Source: Neobacillus sp. FSL H8-0543 (GTDB lineage: Bacteria > Bacillota > Bacilli > Bacillales > Cytobacillaceae). Taken from it: a stretch of 64,000 bases of DNA. Shown in pieces: positions 53,938 through 63,251 of the stretch (the first letter of the stretch is position 1; each line of letters starts with the position of its first letter). Location: the NCBI RefSeq assembly GCF_038592905.1, contig NZ_CP151943.1, positions 5,231,871-5,295,870 on the forward strand, in the 5' to 3' direction. Position numbers and translations under genes: made by a program. Below the pieces are notes generated by a model, which was given only the letters and a program-made list of their open reading frames with translations, made no database searches and was not told where the DNA came from.

Positions 53938-54384
53938 ATGGCTGACTTAGATAGTCCAACAGCTCAAAAACTTTTAAACACATTCATGCAATTTAAAAAA
54001 ACAGACTGGCATGATAAAAAAATCGCAGGCTATAATCCGAGTGAATTCAAGGTTTTAGCAGTAATTAAACAAGGCTGCAATGAAAAGAAGCGAGATATGA
54101 AGGTGTCAGAAATAAGTCGGAAATTACATGTCACTCCACCTACCGTGACACAAATCATTAATATCCTTGAAAAGGATGGGTTGGTTGAACGTTCGATTGA
54201 TCAAGATGATCGGCGCGCAGTAAGGATTAATATTACTGCGAAAGGAGAAAAGGTTACTAGTCAAGCTAAAAATGAGTTTACTGAAAATTTTCTGGGATTA
54301 ATAGATTATTTGGGTGATAAAGAAAGTGAACAGCTAGCTGAATTACTATCGAAAGTCATAGAGTACTACTTATCTCACAAATAA
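53938..54384 (+). CDS. MarR-family transcription regulator
   Basis: 148-residue winged-helix regulator. The DNA-reading part is MKVSEISRKLHVTPPTVTQIINILEKDGLVERSIDQDDRRAVRINIT (about 60-108), with DDRRAV in the wing. Helices at both ends form the dimer interface. It is 20 bases upstream of the ABC exporter pair and is their likely repressor. A ribosome site AGGAGGGGG precedes the ATG; the ATTAAGTAACCTAACTAATAG stretch near 53889 could hold its operator. Confidence 0.9.
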   Translation: MADLDSPTAQKLLNTFMQFKKTDWHDKKIAGYNPSEFKVLAVIKQGCNEKKRDMKVSEISRKLHVTPPTVTQIINILEKDGLVERSIDQDDRRAVRINITAKGEKVTSQAKNEFTENFLGLIDYLGDKESEQLAELLSKVIEYYLSHK

Positions 54385-54404
54385 ATTTAGGAGTGGAGTA
54401 TCGA

Positions 54405-56132
54405 TTGATTAAATTGAGCAGGTTTATAAAACCGTTTAGCCTTTCCGTTATTATCGTCCTCATACTTGTTTTTCTACAGTCACTATCTGACCTTTACCTG
54501 CCGACATTAATGGCAGATATTGTAGATAAAGGGGTTGTAACGGGTAATACAGATTATATTTGGAAAATTGGAGGGTTTATGCTCCTAGTAGCAGCTGTAG
54601 GAATGATTTGTTCGATAGCAGCAAGCTTCTATTCTGCAAAAATTGCCGCTGGCTTTGGCAGATTGCTTCGCAGCAAGATATTTTCACATGTTAGTGATTT
54701 TTCACTTAATGAATTCGATGCTATTGGGACTTCCTCGCTTATTACAAGAACAACAAACGATATCACACAAGTCCAGCAGGTATTAATAATGATCTTAAGA
54801 ATGATGATCATGGCACCAATGCTTTGTATTGGCGGTATTATCATGGCTGCCTCAATGGATTTGAAGTTAACACTTGTTTTAGCTGTAGCTTTACCAGTCT
54901 TAATTCTAGCTATTGCGCTAATTGTTAAAAGTGGACTTCCACTGTTTAAAGCAATGCAAATCAAGCTTGATACACTAAATCGAGTTTTACGGGAGAATTT
55001 AACAGGTATACGAGTAATCCGCTCATTTAACAAGATTGAACATGAGAAAAAGCGCTTTGATAAAGCGAACTACGATTTAACAGATACAGCCATAAAAGTA
55101 AACAAAATTATGGCTTCGCTTATGCCACTTATGATGATTGTGCTTAATTTAACTTCTGTAGCAATTATTTGGTTTGGCGGTATTCGTATTAGCAACGGAC
55201 ATATGCAGGTAGGGGATTTAATGGCTTTTATTCAGTACGCCATGCAAATTATGTTCTCACTTATGATGGTTTCGATGATGTTTGTGATGATTCCACGTGC
55301 TTCTGTTTCTGCTGTTCGGATAAACGAGGTACTTGATATGATGGCAGATATTAAGGACCCCGTTCAAGAGGTATCCGGCAATGGCAGAAAGGGTCTAGTT
55401 AAATTTCAAAATGTAGATTTCAGCTATCCAGGTGCGGAAATTCCAGCTCTTTCAAATATCTCCTTTACAATGAAACCAGGAGAAATGACAGCTGTTATAG
55501 GCGGAACAGGCTCTGGGAAATCAACTCTTATCAACTTAATTCCGCGGTTTTACGATACATCCAGTGGTAAGGTCCTTATAGACGGTGTTGATGTTAAGGA
55601 TATGAACCAAAAGCTGGTACGTGAAAAAATCGGCTTCGTACCGCAACAGGCTGTTCTTTTCACAGGAACGATTGCAGAAAATATTCGTTACGGTAAGGAA
55701 GATGCGACAGATGATGAAGTAAGGCATGCTGCAGAAATTTCTCAGGCAGCTGATTTTATTAATAGTATGACTGATGGGTATGAATCCATCATTGCACAAG
55801 GAGGAACGAATGTTTCAGGTGGCCAAAAGCAGCGGCTATCAATTGCACGTGCATTGGTAAGAAAACCGAAAATATATATCTTTGATGATAGTTTTTCCGC
55901 ATTGGATTTCAAAACGGACGCAAAGCTACGTGCTGCCTTGAAGAATGAAACGGTGGACTCTACGGTGCTAATTGTTGCTCAACGGGTAAGCACAGTTATG
56001 AATGCAGACCAAATCATCGTCCTAGATAATGGGGTAATTTCGGAAATCGGCACCCATAAGGATCTGATGAAATCAAGTTCGGTTTACCGGGAGATTGTCA
56101 TGTCACAGATGTCTGAGGAGGAAAGCGCCTAA
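54405..56132 (+). CDS. ABC exporter half-transporter, first subunit
   Basis: 575-residue protein: six membrane helices (about 15-300) and an ATPase domain (about 335-575). Walker A is GGTGSGKST (about 370), signature VSGGQKQRLSIARAL and Walker B YIFDDSFSAL, with aspartate in place of the catalytic glutamate after Walker B (IFDDS). This marks it as the degenerate-site partner of a heterodimer, like BmrC/TM287. TTG start at 54405 with AGGAG; an upstream GTG overlaps that site. Regulated probably by the MarR gene just before it. Confidence 0.88.
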   Translation: MIKLSRFIKPFSLSVIIVLILVFLQSLSDLYLPTLMADIVDKGVVTGNTDYIWKIGGFMLLVAAVGMICSIAASFYSAKIAAGFGRLLRSKIFSHVSDFSLNEFDAIGTSSLITRTTNDITQVQQVLIMILRMMIMAPMLCIGGIIMAASMDLKLTLVLAVALPVLILAIALIVKSGLPLFKAMQIKLDTLNRVLRENLTGIRVIRSFNKIEHEKKRFDKANYDLTDTAIKVNKIMASLMPLMMIVLNLTSVAIIWFGGIRISNGHMQVGDLMAFIQYAMQIMFSLMMVSMMFVMIPRASVSAVRINEVLDMMADIKDPVQEVSGNGRKGLVKFQNVDFSYPGAEIPALSNISFTMKPGEMTAVIGGTGSGKSTLINLIPRFYDTSSGKVLIDGVDVKDMNQKLVREKIGFVPQQAVLFTGTIAENIRYGKEDATDDEVRHAAEISQAADFINSMTDGYESIIAQGGTNVSGGQKQRLSIARALVRKPKIYIFDDSFSALDFKTDAKLRAALKNETVDSTVLIVAQRVSTVMNADQIIVLDNGVISEIGTHKDLMKSSSVYREIVMSQMSEEESA

Positions 56133-58000
56133 TGAGTAAAGATAATAAAAATCAAAAGCACGGCCCGTTAGGCGGTGGATTTGGGCCTCATGGAATGTTG
56201 CCCGTTCAAAAAGCTAAGGATTTTAAAGGTACCCTAAAAAAACTAATCGGCTACTTAAAACCCTTTAAATTTAAGTTATTAGCTGTATTAATTGCTGCCA
56301 TTTTTAGTACCGTGTTTGCAATTGTTAGCCCAAAAATTATGGGTAAGGCAACAACAAAGCTATTTGAAGGATTAATGATGAAGCTTAACGATGTACCAGG
56401 AGCTAAAATCGATTTTGACTATATTGGTCAAATTGTCCTCCTATTAATTGGACTTTATATCTTAAGTGCAGCATTCTCATATATTCAGCAATTTATTATG
56501 GCGGGAGTAGCGCAAAAAACGGTTTACAACCTGCGGAAAGAAGTAGCTGAAAAACTGAATCGTTTACCGCTTAAATATTTTGATTCCCGAACACATGGTG
56601 AAATTCTAAGCCGAGCTGTGAATGATGTTGATAATATTAGTAATACGTTACAACAGAGTTTAACACAGCTGATTACATCAGTTGTTACAATCATCGGTGT
56701 GATTGTGATGATGCTTACGATTAGTCCACTTATGACCCTAATTGTACTTCTGACACTTCCCCTCAGTGTGGTTGCAATAGCAAATATTGCAAAAAAATCA
56801 CAACTGTATTTTAAAGGGCAGCAAAAGGCACTTGGTAATCTTAATGGCCATGTTGAAGAAATGTATACGGGCCACAAAATTATAAAGGTGTTTGGTCATG
56901 AGAAGAAGTCACTCGAAGACTTTGAAGAAATTAATGAAAAACTTTACGAATCTGGCTTTAAGGCTCAATTTATCTCGGGTATCATTATGCCCATCATGAT
57001 GTTCATAAATAATATTGGTTATGTTCTTGTTTCAGTGGTCGGAGGGATATTGGTTACGAAAAAGGCGATTGAAATAGGAGACATTCAAGCATTTATTCAA
57101 TATGCAAGACAATTTTCACAGCCTATTTCACAGACAGCTAATATAGCAAATATCATTCAGTCAACGATTGCTAGTGCTGAGCGTGTATTCGAAATACTTG
57201 ACGAAACAGAGGAGGTTCCAGAAACAGTAACTGCTAAGAATCTACAAAAACCAAGAGGAGATGTACTCTTCGAACATGTTTCCTTTGGCTATAACGAAGG
57301 AGAGGTTTTAATCGATAACATGAATATCGAGGTAAAACAAGGGCAAAGTGTAGCGATTGTTGGGCCAACAGGCGCAGGCAAAACAACGTTAATCAATTTA
57401 TTGATGCGCTTTTATGAAATAAATGCTGGGAAGATCTTCATTGATAGTGTTGATATTACCGATATGAAACGTGATCATCTCCGTAAATTATTCGGTATGG
57501 TCTTGCAAGATACATGGCTTTTCAATAGTACAATACGTGATAATATTGCTTACGGCAGGGAAGGGGCTACGGAAAAAGAGGTTTATGAAGCCGCAAAAGC
57601 TGCAAATGCTGACCATTTTATTCGTACCTTGCCAGATGGCTATGACACCATTATAAATGAAGAAGCCTCAAATATTTCTCAAGGTCAAAAGCAATTATTG
57701 ACGATTGCACGGGCGATTTTAGCCGATCCAACTATATTAATCCTTGATGAAGCAACAAGCAGTGTTGATACTCGAACAGAAGTGCAAATTCAAAAAGCAA
57801 TGAATCACTTGATGAAAGGGCGAACAAGCTTTGTTATTGCACATCGGTTGTCAACAATTCGTGATGCTGATCTAATCCTAGTAATGAATAATGGCAGTGT
57901 GATTGAAAAGGGAAATCATGCTGAACTACTTGAAAAAGACGGTTTTTATGCGGAATTGTATAACAGCCAATTTACTGGAAATATTAAGGATGCAGGTTAA
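56132..58000 (+). CDS. ABC exporter half-transporter, second subunit
   Basis: 622-residue partner of the preceding half-transporter. A 30-residue polar N-terminal tail is followed by six helices and an ATPase domain. Walker A GPTGAGKTT (about 411), a signature ISQGQKQLLTIARA and Walker B ILILDEATSSVD with a catalytic glutamate, so this chain has the active ATP site. Its ATG overlaps the TAA of the first subunit. Together they resemble BmrCD/LmrCD multidrug exporters. Confidence 0.9.
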   Translation: MSKDNKNQKHGPLGGGFGPHGMLPVQKAKDFKGTLKKLIGYLKPFKFKLLAVLIAAIFSTVFAIVSPKIMGKATTKLFEGLMMKLNDVPGAKIDFDYIGQIVLLLIGLYILSAAFSYIQQFIMAGVAQKTVYNLRKEVAEKLNRLPLKYFDSRTHGEILSRAVNDVDNISNTLQQSLTQLITSVVTIIGVIVMMLTISPLMTLIVLLTLPLSVVAIANIAKKSQLYFKGQQKALGNLNGHVEEMYTGHKIIKVFGHEKKSLEDFEEINEKLYESGFKAQFISGIIMPIMMFINNIGYVLVSVVGGILVTKKAIEIGDIQAFIQYARQFSQPISQTANIANIIQSTIASAERVFEILDETEEVPETVTAKNLQKPRGDVLFEHVSFGYNEGEVLIDNMNIEVKQGQSVAIVGPTGAGKTTLINLLMRFYEINAGKIFIDSVDITDMKRDHLRKLFGMVLQDTWLFNSTIRDNIAYGREGATEKEVYEAAKAANADHFIRTLPDGYDTIINEEASNISQGQKQLLTIARAILADPTILILDEATSSVDTRTEVQIQKAMNHLMKGRTSFVIAHRLSTIRDADLILVMNNGSVIEKGNHAELLEKDGFYAELYNSQFTGNIKDAG

Positions 58001-58003
58001 AAC

Positions 58004-58046
58004 AGAGCGTTTAGGAGGGATTAATTCCTTTCTAAACGCTCTTTTT
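58004..58046 (+). terminator. Terminator of the ABC exporter operon
   Basis: AGAGCGTTTAG/CTAAACGCTCT stem extended by partial pairing, with TTTTTAG after it. Confidence 0.9.
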
Positions 58047-58055
58047 AGTAAGGTC

Positions 58056-58068
58056 ATTATGTAAACTG
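58056..58068 (+). repeat. First copy of 13-base repeat ATTATGTAAACTG
   Basis: Exact 13-base match to 58326-58338, 270 bases away in the same orientation. The inner TTATGTAAACT is the XerD-binding half of the B. subtilis dif site. Its left half does not look like a XerC arm. Confidence 0.6.
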
Positions 58069-58372
<304 letters not shown>

Positions 58373-58381
58373 AGTTTGTGC

Positions 58382-59464
58382 TTATTCATCTTTTGGCATA
58401 TCCATCTTATCTACAGCACTTTTTAGATCATCATTTCTAATGTGAGTATAGATCATCGTTGTTTGTATCGACGAATGGCCCAACTGTCGCCTTAGTTTGG
58501 GGACATCGTTGATTTCTGAGTGATAACGTGTTGCAAAGGAATGTCGTAACTTATGCACTGATAAGGACGGTTTTCCAAATGCAGTTGCGTATTTTCCAAC
58601 TAAGTTTTCTACTGATCTTGCTGTCAGTCTTCTGGATTTTCCTTTCGGACCCATTGGAGCAGAAATGAACAACGCTTTGTTATTTTTATCAACCTGGTAT
58701 TTAGTTGCTCGAATCGCTAGGTATTCTTGAAGATCATTCATAGCAATCTGGCTAAAGTAAACATATTGTTCCTTGTTACCTTTTCTAATGACTCTAGCTG
58801 AATACTTACTAAAATCGATATCATCCATATCCAAGTTAACAAGCTCCGAAAGACGTAGACCAGATCCAAGAATTAACGAAACAATGGCCGTATCTCGCTC
58901 TTGATTAAACTTATAAAAGTTATAGATTTTTTTGTTATCCTTGTTTAATTCCCCATAATCATACGCAATAAATGCCCGAAACTTCTCATATTCTTCTCCG
59001 AGCAAGATCTTGCCTTCCATTTTATTAGCTTTTGTTTCCATGCTGTCTTTCAGTTCATTAAATTCCATTTTCGCCATTACATTCCTATTAATATACGACG
59101 TTAACTCTTGTGTTTCAGCAATGTTTTGAAGATAATTAAATAGGGACTTTAGAGCAGATAATTTACGATTCACGGTAATTTCTTTGTTATTTAATTGATA
59201 ATGGAGGAAGTTTAGAAAACCATCCACCTCAAGGACCGTCAATTTTTCTAATCGATCAAGAGGGATATCCTTTAATTGGCCATCCCATAGACTCTCACTA
59301 ATCATCCAGTTAAAGAAGATTTTATAATCATGACAATAATTTAGTAACGAAGCTGCCGAAAGTTTTCGTGTCTTATGATTTATGTATTCTTCAACATACC
59401 ATGGTAGCTCGCTAAGTACTGTTTGCATTTTTTTATATGTTTGCTGCTTTATCTGATTGCTCAA
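58382..59464 (-). CDS. xerS: XerS-like tyrosine recombinase
   Basis: 360-residue integrase. The N-terminal SAM-like DNA-binding domain (about 15-145) begins ELPWYVEEYI and has a FFNWM segment. The catalytic domain (about 165-355) has the Arg of GSGLRLSELVNLD (about 206), KGNKE, HKLRHSFATR (about 305), the His of RQLGHSSIQTT (about 330) and the nucleophile Tyr of MIYTHI (about 340). PWYVEEY, the RNVMAKM stretch and length are like the single-recombinase XerS of streptococci, which resolves chromosome dimers and whose site lies next to its gene. A dif-like site lies right behind this gene. It could alternatively be an element integrase. Confidence 0.8.
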   Translation of the reverse strand: MSNQIKQQTYKKMQTVLSELPWYVEEYINHKTRKLSAASLLNYCHDYKIFFNWMISESLWDGQLKDIPLDRLEKLTVLEVDGFLNFLHYQLNNKEITVNRKLSALKSLFNYLQNIAETQELTSYINRNVMAKMEFNELKDSMETKANKMEGKILLGEEYEKFRAFIAYDYGELNKDNKKIYNFYKFNQERDTAIVSLILGSGLRLSELVNLDMDDIDFSKYSARVIRKGNKEQYVYFSQIAMNDLQEYLAIRATKYQVDKNNKALFISAPMGPKGKSRRLTARSVENLVGKYATAFGKPSLSVHKLRHSFATRYHSEINDVPKLRRQLGHSSIQTTMIYTHIRNDDLKSAVDKMDMPKDE

Positions 59465-59565
59465 CTAATTCACCTCAAAAATGTTTTGTCTTTATCCCCT
59501 ATTATAAATTCTTAATATTACTTCGTCAAATTTATATTTTACGCAGTTTTTAGTGCGGTAAAGCA

Positions 59566-60396
59566 TTAAGTTAGATCTAGCTTTAATTGTTCATCAAACT
59601 CCCCTTTATCCCAACGGCTCTTAAATATATGAAACTGTTCTAGCGTATTATTTTTCCTACCATATAATTTATGGAATAATTGATGAACATGCTTCCTTAA
59701 TGGTATACCAATAATTTCATCATGTTTTTGTTCTAATCGGTTAAAAATAGATTGCAATTCATCAACGGTATAATCATTTTTACTTATTCTTTTGTCAAAA
59801 TTTAATTCTTTTAATACTTCATCACGTAAAGCAGCAAATGATTCAGTATGATGTATTTGTAAATCATCTGTTCGTTCACCAGTAACCGCACATCTAAAGT
59901 CAAATTTAATCAAGGTTGTATATTTCCAGTTTTTCGTACACTCTCTTAGTGCTTGACTTAAAGATGTAATACCACCGTTCCAATTAGGATTCTTATTTCC
60001 ACTATACCATTTGCTTTTAGTCTCGTTATAACAATGCGGGCAACCATTTCTATTTAGTAGAGCATACAATACTATCAAATTGATATTTTCTGGATGGTTC
60101 GGACATTTATACCTCATTTTAGAAGTAGAATTCTTGTAACTTGTTTCTAATAATTGATATCCACGTTTTTCAAATTCTAATCTAACTTCATCAATTGAAT
60201 ATTTCTTACCTGAACAGCAAATACAACCAGTTTTACCTCTAAGAAAATTATCAAAAGTGGTACACTGTTCATCATTCGGATGAATCAGGCAACGGAAACG
60301 CATTTTCACACGTGTACTGACATATTCCTGCTCTAACAATTCATAGCCTTTCTCTTCGAACGCTTGTTTTACCTCATCATAAGTATATTTCCTCAT
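59566..60396 (-). CDS. HNH endonuclease with repeat zinc-finger modules and NUMOD3-like motif
   Basis: 276 residues. Two or more copies of a module, YTYDEVKQAFEEKGYELLEQEY and YSIDEVRLEFEKRGYQLLETSY, each followed by a cysteine/histidine knuckle (CLIHPND...CICC; CPNHPEN...CPHC). Then GNKNPNWNGG like the NUMOD3 DNA-binding motif (about 133), and an HNH core from CAVTGE...LQIHHTESF (about 187) to KHVHQLFHKLYG (about 243). This is typical of free-standing homing-type nucleases from phages. The stop is close to the integrase end. It is probably mobile DNA carried near the recombinase; the target is not visible. Confidence 0.75.
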   Translation of the reverse strand: MRKYTYDEVKQAFEEKGYELLEQEYVSTRVKMRFRCLIHPNDEQCTTFDNFLRGKTGCICCSGKKYSIDEVRLEFEKRGYQLLETSYKNSTSKMRYKCPNHPENINLIVLYALLNRNGCPHCYNETKSKWYSGNKNPNWNGGITSLSQALRECTKNWKYTTLIKFDFRCAVTGERTDDLQIHHTESFAALRDEVLKELNFDKRISKNDYTVDELQSIFNRLEQKHDEIIGIPLRKHVHQLFHKLYGRKNNTLEQFHIFKSRWDKGEFDEQLKLDLT

Positions 60397-60637
60397 CCTT
60401 TTTTACACCCCCATATTTACAGTATATAGGACTTTTATTTTTATCTGAATATTTATCATATTATAAATTGTCCAAACTAAAATTAAGCTTTCCTAAATCA
60501 AAATGCTCCTTACCCTTTTATATCTTTATTCATCATTTGCTTTTTCGAATATTCCCCCAATAATATGCGTTACTGTTGAAATGGTTATGGAATATGTAAA
60601 TACAAAAAAATCCACAAAGAGTGGATTTTTTTGTTCA
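60397..60637. other. Spacer between HNH and hydrolase genes
   Basis: About 240 AT-rich bases; only the hydrolase terminator at 60605-60632 is recognisable. Confidence 0.4.
60605..60632. terminator. Terminator of the alpha/beta hydrolase
   Basis: AAAAAAATCCAC/GTGGATTTTTTT with a 5-base loop. Confidence 0.9.
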
Positions 60638-61432
60638 CTATTTCAAGGTTTTCAAAAATTCCATCATCTGATTGATTAATTCAGATGGGTTTTCATACAT
60701 GCTCATATGCCCAGAATTTTCTATAAAGGCATGTTTAATATTTGATTTGCTAACTGAAAATGTCTTTTCAGGAGGGATAATTTGATCTTTTTTTCCAGCT
60801 ATTAATAGGACTGGAATTGTTGCACTTTCTAAAACACTATTACGGTCTGGACGGTTTTTCATCGCTATTAGTGTTTTTATTGCACCTTGTGATGAAGTTG
60901 TATAGCCAATTTCCTTTGCTGTTTTTATATCATTTTTATTTTTCCCTACGTTATCAGGTGAGAAAAGTTTTGGTATCAAGCCATCAATAAAAGCTGAAAC
61001 CCCTTCTTGTTTAACCTTTGCTACACCAGCTTCTCTGCCCTTTTTCGCTTCTTCTGAATCCGGGAAAGCAGTAGAATGGATCAGTGAAAATCCGTTTACC
61101 ATTTGAATATACTTCTCCGCAAAAGCAAGAGTAATATATCCCCCTAGAGAATGGCCAAACATTGTTACTTGCGGTACATTCAAATAATATAGTACATCCT
61201 TAATATGATCTGCGATATCTTCAATCGTTCCGGTTCCCTCAAGGTTAGCAGATTCACCATGACCTGGGAGGTCTAGAGCAATCACTCGGTAATGTTCTGA
61301 TAACTTTTTAATTACATTATCCCAATAGCCATTGCTGCCACAAAAGCCGTGAAGAAGGACAATTGGGCTTCCCTTCCCTTTTTCGTTGTATGAGACAGTT
61401 ATCCCATTCAAATTAACACTATTTTTTCTCAT
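60638..61432 (-). CDS. Alpha/beta hydrolase
   Basis: 264-residue alpha/beta-hydrolase fold enzyme. The nucleophile is in FGHSLGGY (Ser about 95), the acid in AGKKDQIIPPE (Asp about 215) and the histidine in NSGHMSMYE (about 242); the oxyanion hole is LLHGFCGS (about 28). Cytoplasmic, no signal peptide. Substrate cannot be assigned; esterase, lactonase or thioesterase are all possible. Ribosome site GGAGAGA before the ATG. Monocistronic. Confidence 0.85.
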   Translation of the reverse strand: MRKNSVNLNGITVSYNEKGKGSPIVLLHGFCGSNGYWDNVIKKLSEHYRVIALDLPGHGESANLEGTGTIEDIADHIKDVLYYLNVPQVTMFGHSLGGYITLAFAEKYIQMVNGFSLIHSTAFPDSEEAKKGREAGVAKVKQEGVSAFIDGLIPKLFSPDNVGKNKNDIKTAKEIGYTTSSQGAIKTLIAMKNRPDRNSVLESATIPVLLIAGKKDQIIPPEKTFSVSKSNIKHAFIENSGHMSMYENPSELINQMMEFLKTLK

Positions 61433-61567
61433 GTTCTCTCCTCCAAAACTTTTATTTATATATGTTTTATATCTTTTACAATACTTACCCTATTTTTCCA
61501 ATAAATATCAGTTATATTCCTTATTTTATTTGTGAAATACCAATGTACTTATTTATGGTAAAATAAA

Positions 61568-61623
61568 GGTCATTAACCTACAATTCTATTAATAAAGGAT
61601 AATAGAATTGTAGGTTAATGACC
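61568..61623. repeat. Perfect inverted repeat with 24-bp arms
   Basis: GGTCATTAACCTACAATTCT... and its exact complement surround an 8-base loop ATAAAGGA, 56 bases in total. No T-run follows on the plus strand and none on the minus strand. Placed between the hydrolase and the phosphatase genes. Confidence 0.85.
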
Positions 61624-61633
61624 AGCATTGATT

Positions 61634-61743
61634 ATAAGGTGTATTGGTACAATTGATTAATGGTTACGGCAGGTGCGGTAACTTCATATGGAACCCCTTC
61701 AGGATAAAAAACAAACAAATGTTCGTTCAGTGCATTCACTACT
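61634..61743 (-). pseudogene. Unassigned gene remnant after the phosphatase
   Basis: A minus-strand frame of about 36 codons ends LFVFYPEGVPYEVTAPAVTI...QYTL. It starts right after the phosphatase stop and has protein-like composition, but no start site, no ribosome site and no family I recognise. It may be the end of a lost gene. Confidence 0.3.
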
Positions 61744-62532
61744 CTACACTAAACAATATTTTTTTATCTCTTCTCGTATTTCATCGCTTATTCCAAATTC
61801 TGCTGCAATATAGCTTTTAAAATCACCAAATGTACCTAAAATGGTTTTCATCGTGGCATGCAGATATTCCTCACGTAATGGAAATGCATTTATAAATCGA
61901 GCTAACTCTTCTTTAGTAAAGAATAGAGATGCTTTTTCAAATATTTTATTATGATGATCCGCTAAAGTATGATTTGACAATAAGTAATCCTCTAAAACTG
62001 TTTCATAGGGAACACCTAGGGTCATCAAAATCAGCATTGAACCTACTCCGGTTCGATCCCGTCCACCTGTACAATGATGGACAAGAGGTAAATTTTCTTC
62101 AGGACTTTTTATCAGCGTCATTAATCTTTTAAAAGAGTTATTTTGAATGGGCATGTCGGTATAGATTTTCAAGAATCGTTCAACAGTAAATTGACTGTAA
62201 TACGCCTTGTTAAAACCCTCATCTTTCGTAAACATAGTGGTCGTAATATTTTCTTCCTTCATAACAGACACTCGCTCATTAATTGCCAAACCGATAGACG
62301 GGTCTGGTCTTCGGTCCGATTCGTCCTTCCTTCGGTAATCAAAAACACGCTTAATCTGATAAACCTGAAGTAAACGCATATCCTTTTCTGTTAGTCCCGT
62401 TAGTTCTGCTGCTCTGAATAACAATCCCTTCTTAACCCTTCTTCCATCTTCTGTCTTTGTGCCACCCATATCTCGAAAATTGACAACACCTGTTAAAGGT
62501 ACTAGACATTCTTGAATGATTTTTTCTTTCAT
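61744..62532 (-). CDS. Tyrosine-protein/lipid phosphatase (Y_phosphatase3 family)
   Basis: 262-residue phosphatase with the P-loop HHCTGGRDRTGVG (about residues 146-158), C-x5-R with an aspartate inside, as in PtpB/MptpB and IphP-type enzymes. NFRDMGGTKTEDGRRVKKGLLFRAAEL (about 18-44) is the N-terminal family signature. No signal peptide, so probably cytoplasmic. Such enzymes may act on phosphotyrosine, phosphoserine or phosphoinositides. Stand-alone; no terminator seen. Confidence 0.88.
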   Translation of the reverse strand: MKEKIIQECLVPLTGVVNFRDMGGTKTEDGRRVKKGLLFRAAELTGLTEKDMRLLQVYQIKRVFDYRRKDESDRRPDPSIGLAINERVSVMKEENITTTMFTKDEGFNKAYYSQFTVERFLKIYTDMPIQNNSFKRLMTLIKSPEENLPLVHHCTGGRDRTGVGSMLILMTLGVPYETVLEDYLLSNHTLADHHNKIFEKASLFFTKEELARFINAFPLREEYLHATMKTILGTFGDFKSYIAAEFGISDEIREEIKKYCLV

Positions 62533-62605
62533 TTAGATCTCCATTTCGTTTTGTTTTTCTGATGATATATTATATAGAAGACATTAACCTCTAAAATTAT
62601 AAAAA

Positions 62606-62830
62606 TCATTCAGAGTATTTTCTTAGTTCCAACTTTGCAACAGTTTGTTTAGGCACTTCATCCGGCCCATCTGCGATTCTGGTAATTCTGGCTCGTGAAT
62701 ACATTCTAGCCAGTGGAATACATTAATGACACCCCCGCCGCCGTGAACTTGAATGGCCCGATCGATTACTTTACATGCCTCTCAGGTGCAGCAACTTTAA
62801 TCAATACAATTTATAATTTGTATGACATCA
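62606..62830 (-). pseudogene. C-terminal relic of an acyl-CoA dehydrogenase
   Basis: On the minus strand, IKVAAPE...CKVIDRAIQVHGGGGV is readable in part, then after at least one shift LARMYSRARITRIADGPDEVPKQ, ending TVAKLELRKYSE-stop. This is the last quarter of an acyl-CoA dehydrogenase (FAD and CoA binding, as in the ACAD10/11 group). The remaining 300 residues are missing upstream, where a MaoC gene begins. It was probably once in an operon with the MaoC pair for fatty-acid breakdown. Confidence 0.7.
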
Positions 62831-62856
62831 CTTTCTATCAAACTTCAATAGATTAC

Positions 62857-63240
62857 TTAACCTTTCTTAATCTCAAAAAGTGCTTTCACTTTAACTTCTC
62901 CATCCTCGTTTACAGCTTCTGCTTCACAAATCCAACGATGCTCACTTTCACCTACTACACTGCCTTTTACGGTGATTTTTTCACCTGGTCTTGTCATGGC
63001 TTTAAAACGGGAGGAAAATTTCGCTAAATCCTTCACCGAAAACCAATTCCCTATTGCCTCACCAACAAAACCTTTGATTAGCATGCCATGTGCAATCACG
63101 CCGCCAAGTCCTGCTTCCTCCGCAAAAGGGACAACCGTGTGAATCGGATTAAAATCGCCCGATGCACCTGCATAGCGAACAAGCTGTGTATGGGTAACTT
63201 TCTCTTTTTGCAATGGTTCAAATTGATATCCAACGTTCAT
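62857..63240 (-). CDS. MaoC-like dehydratase (R-specific enoyl-CoA hydratase type)
   Basis: 127-residue hot-dog fold hydratase. YAGASGDFNPIHTVVPFAEEAGLGGVIAHGML (about 24-55) holds the catalytic aspartate and histidine (D31, H36) of the family. Likely adds water to a trans-enoyl-CoA. Its start is 11 bases after the stop of the next gene upstream, which encodes a related but divergent dehydratase half. Together they probably form a two-chain hydratase as in HTD2/MaoC pairs. GGAGGGAAGA precedes the ATG. Confidence 0.88.
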   Translation of the reverse strand: MNVGYQFEPLQKEKVTHTQLVRYAGASGDFNPIHTVVPFAEEAGLGGVIAHGMLIKGFVGEAIGNWFSVKDLAKFSSRFKAMTRPGEKITVKGSVVGESEHRWICEAEAVNEDGEVKVKALFEIKKG

Positions 63241-63251
63241 CTTCTTCCCTC

